From Galaxea fascicularis (taxonomy: Eukaryota; Cnidaria; Anthozoa; Scleractinia; Euphylliidae): 64,000 nt of DNA. Under the pieces are notes generated by a model. It was not told the origin of the DNA, ran no database searches, and was given only the letters and a program-made list of their open reading frames with translations. The position numbers were made by a program, and so were the translations under genes. Positions 61,526 to 64,000 of this stretch are shown here, in pieces; the stretch's first letter is position 1, and each line of letters begins with the position of its first letter. The stretch lies in assembly GCA_948470475.1 (NCBI GenBank), contig OX419346.1:19467917-19531916 (forward strand), in the 5' to 3' direction.

Positions 61526-63483
61526 TCAGTGCCAGGGCCCTCTAGCGGCAGCTGAGGCGTAACCAGAATCTTCTCCCACATCCACCGGGCAAGGTTCTTC
61601 CAAAGTATTGTAGAGCGGTTCATCCTTGGCACCTGGAGCACCTTCCCCGTTTGCGTGGGACTCTTCTAAAGTGTTATAGAAGGGCTCGTTCACAGGTGCG
61701 GAGCCATAATGCTCGGGCCTCCCTGGGCCGTCATAATACACCGGGCCCACTTCACCATACCCTTCGTTCTCAACACCTCCTTGTTTTTGCACTGATAGGT
61801 CCTCTAAAACATTGTATACAGGTTGATTTATACTAAGTGCGCCATAATGTTCGCCCTCCTTGTCGTTGTCTGAGGAAGGATCTTCGAGAACGTTGTAAAC
61901 TGGATCATGAATATGTCCATGCCCATAGATATTATTTCCTTCCGGGACACCAAGTGAGGCATACAAATCACCTGAAATGGAACCCCCAAAGATAGGTTAG
62001 CAAAGCAGGAAAATACAGGAAAGATCTTAGTTAAATTATTCGAAGGTTCAAAACGAACGTAACATCAAAACGAAGCCTGGTTGCTGTCGATAAAAATCCA
62101 ACAAATTTTCAATAACTTGCACTAATGAAAGAAAGCTTAAAAACCAAACGTATAGAGTGTTTTCACTCATGTGACTTTCACCCATATTAGTTTACTGAAA
62201 CAAAAGAAGCCATTTGCTTATAAGAATGCAGATCCCAGAGGTTTAGTCTGGGACACCAACATGGCCGCCCTTTCTTTGTTTTGGGACACCAACATGGCCC
62301 CCATGACGTCATATGAAAACACTATATAGGATAAAAGTTGTATGTAAATAAGATTTTAGTTTGCAGACAAATGTGAGATTATGTAGAAAATTGTAGAATA
62401 TTAGACTATTGCAGCATAGAGAAAATGTAATAATGTCCCTATCTATACCTGTTTCCTCGTTGTTGCCGCTGTCGACATAAACATTTTTAACGTCGGGATT
62501 GAATCCTCCGTTTCTCTGCGAGCTCTTTCCCGATTTGTTCTAACAGTAGATTAAAGAAAAAATGGAACCATTTATGCAAGTTCATCTTCCACCGATCGTA
62601 TACGATAATAATCCCTTTTAACAAAATCAATCTGGGGAAAAGAAGTTGGAACGTTTGTTATTACTCGTCATTATTTATTATTATATATATGTATATATGT
62701 TCAGGACAATTTTCAGAGTTTCACTTGTGTTTGTTTATGTCTTTATTTCACTGGTTTCAGTTTAATTTGAGAGTATGAATTGAAGCTCTGTGCAAAGTAA
62801 AAAAACAAAATTTATTTATATATATATACCCGACCTTATGAAAACCAGGTCGACGAAAATTCGAGGCTTTTTAGAACTTCCTTTGCTATTACCTCCGTTG
62901 TTCAACAAGGACACTTAACGTTTTGCTTATTACCAGATTACAGTGTCGACGAAAGGAAAAAAAAAAGAACATGGCTATTTGCTATATCACTAGACATGAA
63001 ATCGACGTAACCTCTGACCTGAACTATCGTGTGGGCAGTAGTGTCAGTTTTGCCCAAATCTTGCTTTGAAACGTCGACCTTGCCGAGAGCAAAGTTGCCG
63101 TCGGAAAAAGGCATCGATTTCCACGAAATCAAGCAACGTTTTAAACCGAATTCCCTGGTGGCTAACACAAATAACAGCAAGCTCTTGGTAAATTACATCT
63201 ACGTCAACATGTGGCAAATGTTACGACTAGATTTGAGGCCGGAAATCACACATTATGACACTTCAAATTATCACATCACTTATCAGATCACTAGCATAGA
63301 ATCACTAAAGCCGCAAGGGCGGTAACAAGTCGGGAAACTGGAAAAACTTACGGTTTTCGCGCAGAAATACAGAGGCAAATCTTGTCCTCGCCTGATAGTT
63401 ACTTGAAGTCCCGGATGTTGAAAAACGATTTCAAGCGAACTTCCGTCTTTAGCCTGGTCAAAAGTCAAGTCCAATTTCACCAT
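61526..63483 (-). CDS. Array gene f: protein with YNVLE-repeat tail; 5' half uncertain
   Basis: Two exons are firm: 62449-62539 (TTAG acceptor, phase 0-1, contains VKNVYVDSGNNEETG) and 61526-61971 (stop TGA). The last encodes DLYASLGVPEGN and then PVYNVLED, a YGAL-x6-YNVL pair with true ITAM spacing, PVYYDG, and two YNTLEE motifs. It aligns with the last exons of d and e at its start. Upstream, 63019-63183 and 63352-63483 give in-phase exons (ATG at 63483, GTAAGT donor) for a 277-aa model. They encode a soluble, partly basic segment (LQVTIRRGQDLPLYF) with no signal peptide or membrane helix, and the 63183 acceptor is weak. Either f is a cytoplasmic adaptor with tyrosine motifs, or its true ectodomain and membrane exons lie right of the window. 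Confidence 0.5.
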
Positions 63484-64000
63484 GTGCGCTTACAAATCAA
63501 CCCTGACACCTACGTTTTGAGGCTAAAGACTCCTTACCTCCGAAAGCAAAGCTCTACAATAACCTTCACTGCGCCTAACAGTCGACTTCATAGCCCCGAC
63601 AACATAAATACGCACGAAGGTTATTAGACGAGGCAGATACTGCATCTCGCTAGAATTTTTCCCTCACTGAGCTTCATGATGCTCTAAGGAAAACTTTGCT
63701 CTAGGAAGTGAACAGGAAAGCTAAATATACTGACTCCGTTTGAAACTAAGCCTACGCTAAGATTTCAAATTCATGCAAATTTTCTTGAGAAAGAGAGAGA
63801 GAGAGAGTGGGACCAAATAAAGAGTATTAAAAGGGAGGAGGGGGAGGAAGGGGGGGGGGGGGAAGAGCTTATTTCAACTTTCAGTGTTAACTTTCTCTTA
63901 CTAATCAGCTACTTGCCATCGTCGCTCCCCCGGGCACAAGCAAAGACGAAGAAGAATAGAAGGGAGAAACACACCTCAGTACTAAAATAAACAAGGCTTA
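63484..64000. other. 5' flank of gene f with purine-rich tract and G-run
   Basis: No exon is certain. GA-rich DNA at about 63790-63875 includes 13 consecutive G (63850-63862) after GGAGGAGGGGGAGGAAG, able to form a G-quadruplex on the plus strand. A short ATG frame at about 63592 that ends at GAG|GTAAGG has the wrong phase for the next exon. Confidence 0.45.

Overview
This is eukaryotic DNA, AT-rich, with split genes and many small fold-back and tRNA-derived repeats. The gene content and repeat style suggest an early-branching animal, most likely an anthozoan cnidarian such as a stony coral. That placement is inference; nothing here is a diagnostic marker. No bacterial, phage or CRISPR feature is present.

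The main content is a tandem array of related, previously unnamed receptor genes on the minus strand, called a to f here. I assembled them by hand from splice sites and reading phase. From left to right: a (1090-6139, only the extracellular half found), b (11497-18655, 671 aa), c (28695-39126, 625 aa), d (42825-47567, 573 aa), e (49607-55537, about 551 aa) and f (61526-63483, a related cytoplasmic tail with an unclear 5' half). The left edge (40-170) carries a plus-strand exon with the phases of this family's stalk exon.

Genes b to e share one plan. It is a signal peptide, a small six-cysteine domain with a C-x-C-x-C core (exon 1), a second disulfide-rich module split over two exons (D2 and D3), a Pro/Thr-rich stalk, one membrane helix, and a long cytoplasmic tail rich in YxxL/V tyrosine motifs. 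Exon phases are nearly constant: exon 1 ends in phase 1, D2 is 1-0, D3 is 0-1, the stalk is 1-0 and the membrane exon starts in phase 0. The ectodomains have diverged strongly, while the tails carry ITIM-, ITAM- and YxxM-like signals. This looks like a cluster of inhibitory and activating immune-type or recognition receptors built on a non-Ig ectodomain. Function is inference; no ligand or pathway is shown by the sequence.

One complete unrelated gene sits inside the array: a four-exon, 467-aa sugar transporter of the GLUT6/GLUT8 type (21136-24749, minus strand). The spaces between genes (6140-11496, 18656-21135, 24750-28694, 39127-42824, 47568-49606, 55538-61525) hold no convincing genes. They carry fold-back elements, microsatellites and dispersed repeats, several shared between neighbouring receptor genes. 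A 1-kb pyrimidine tract fills most of intron 1 of gene d.
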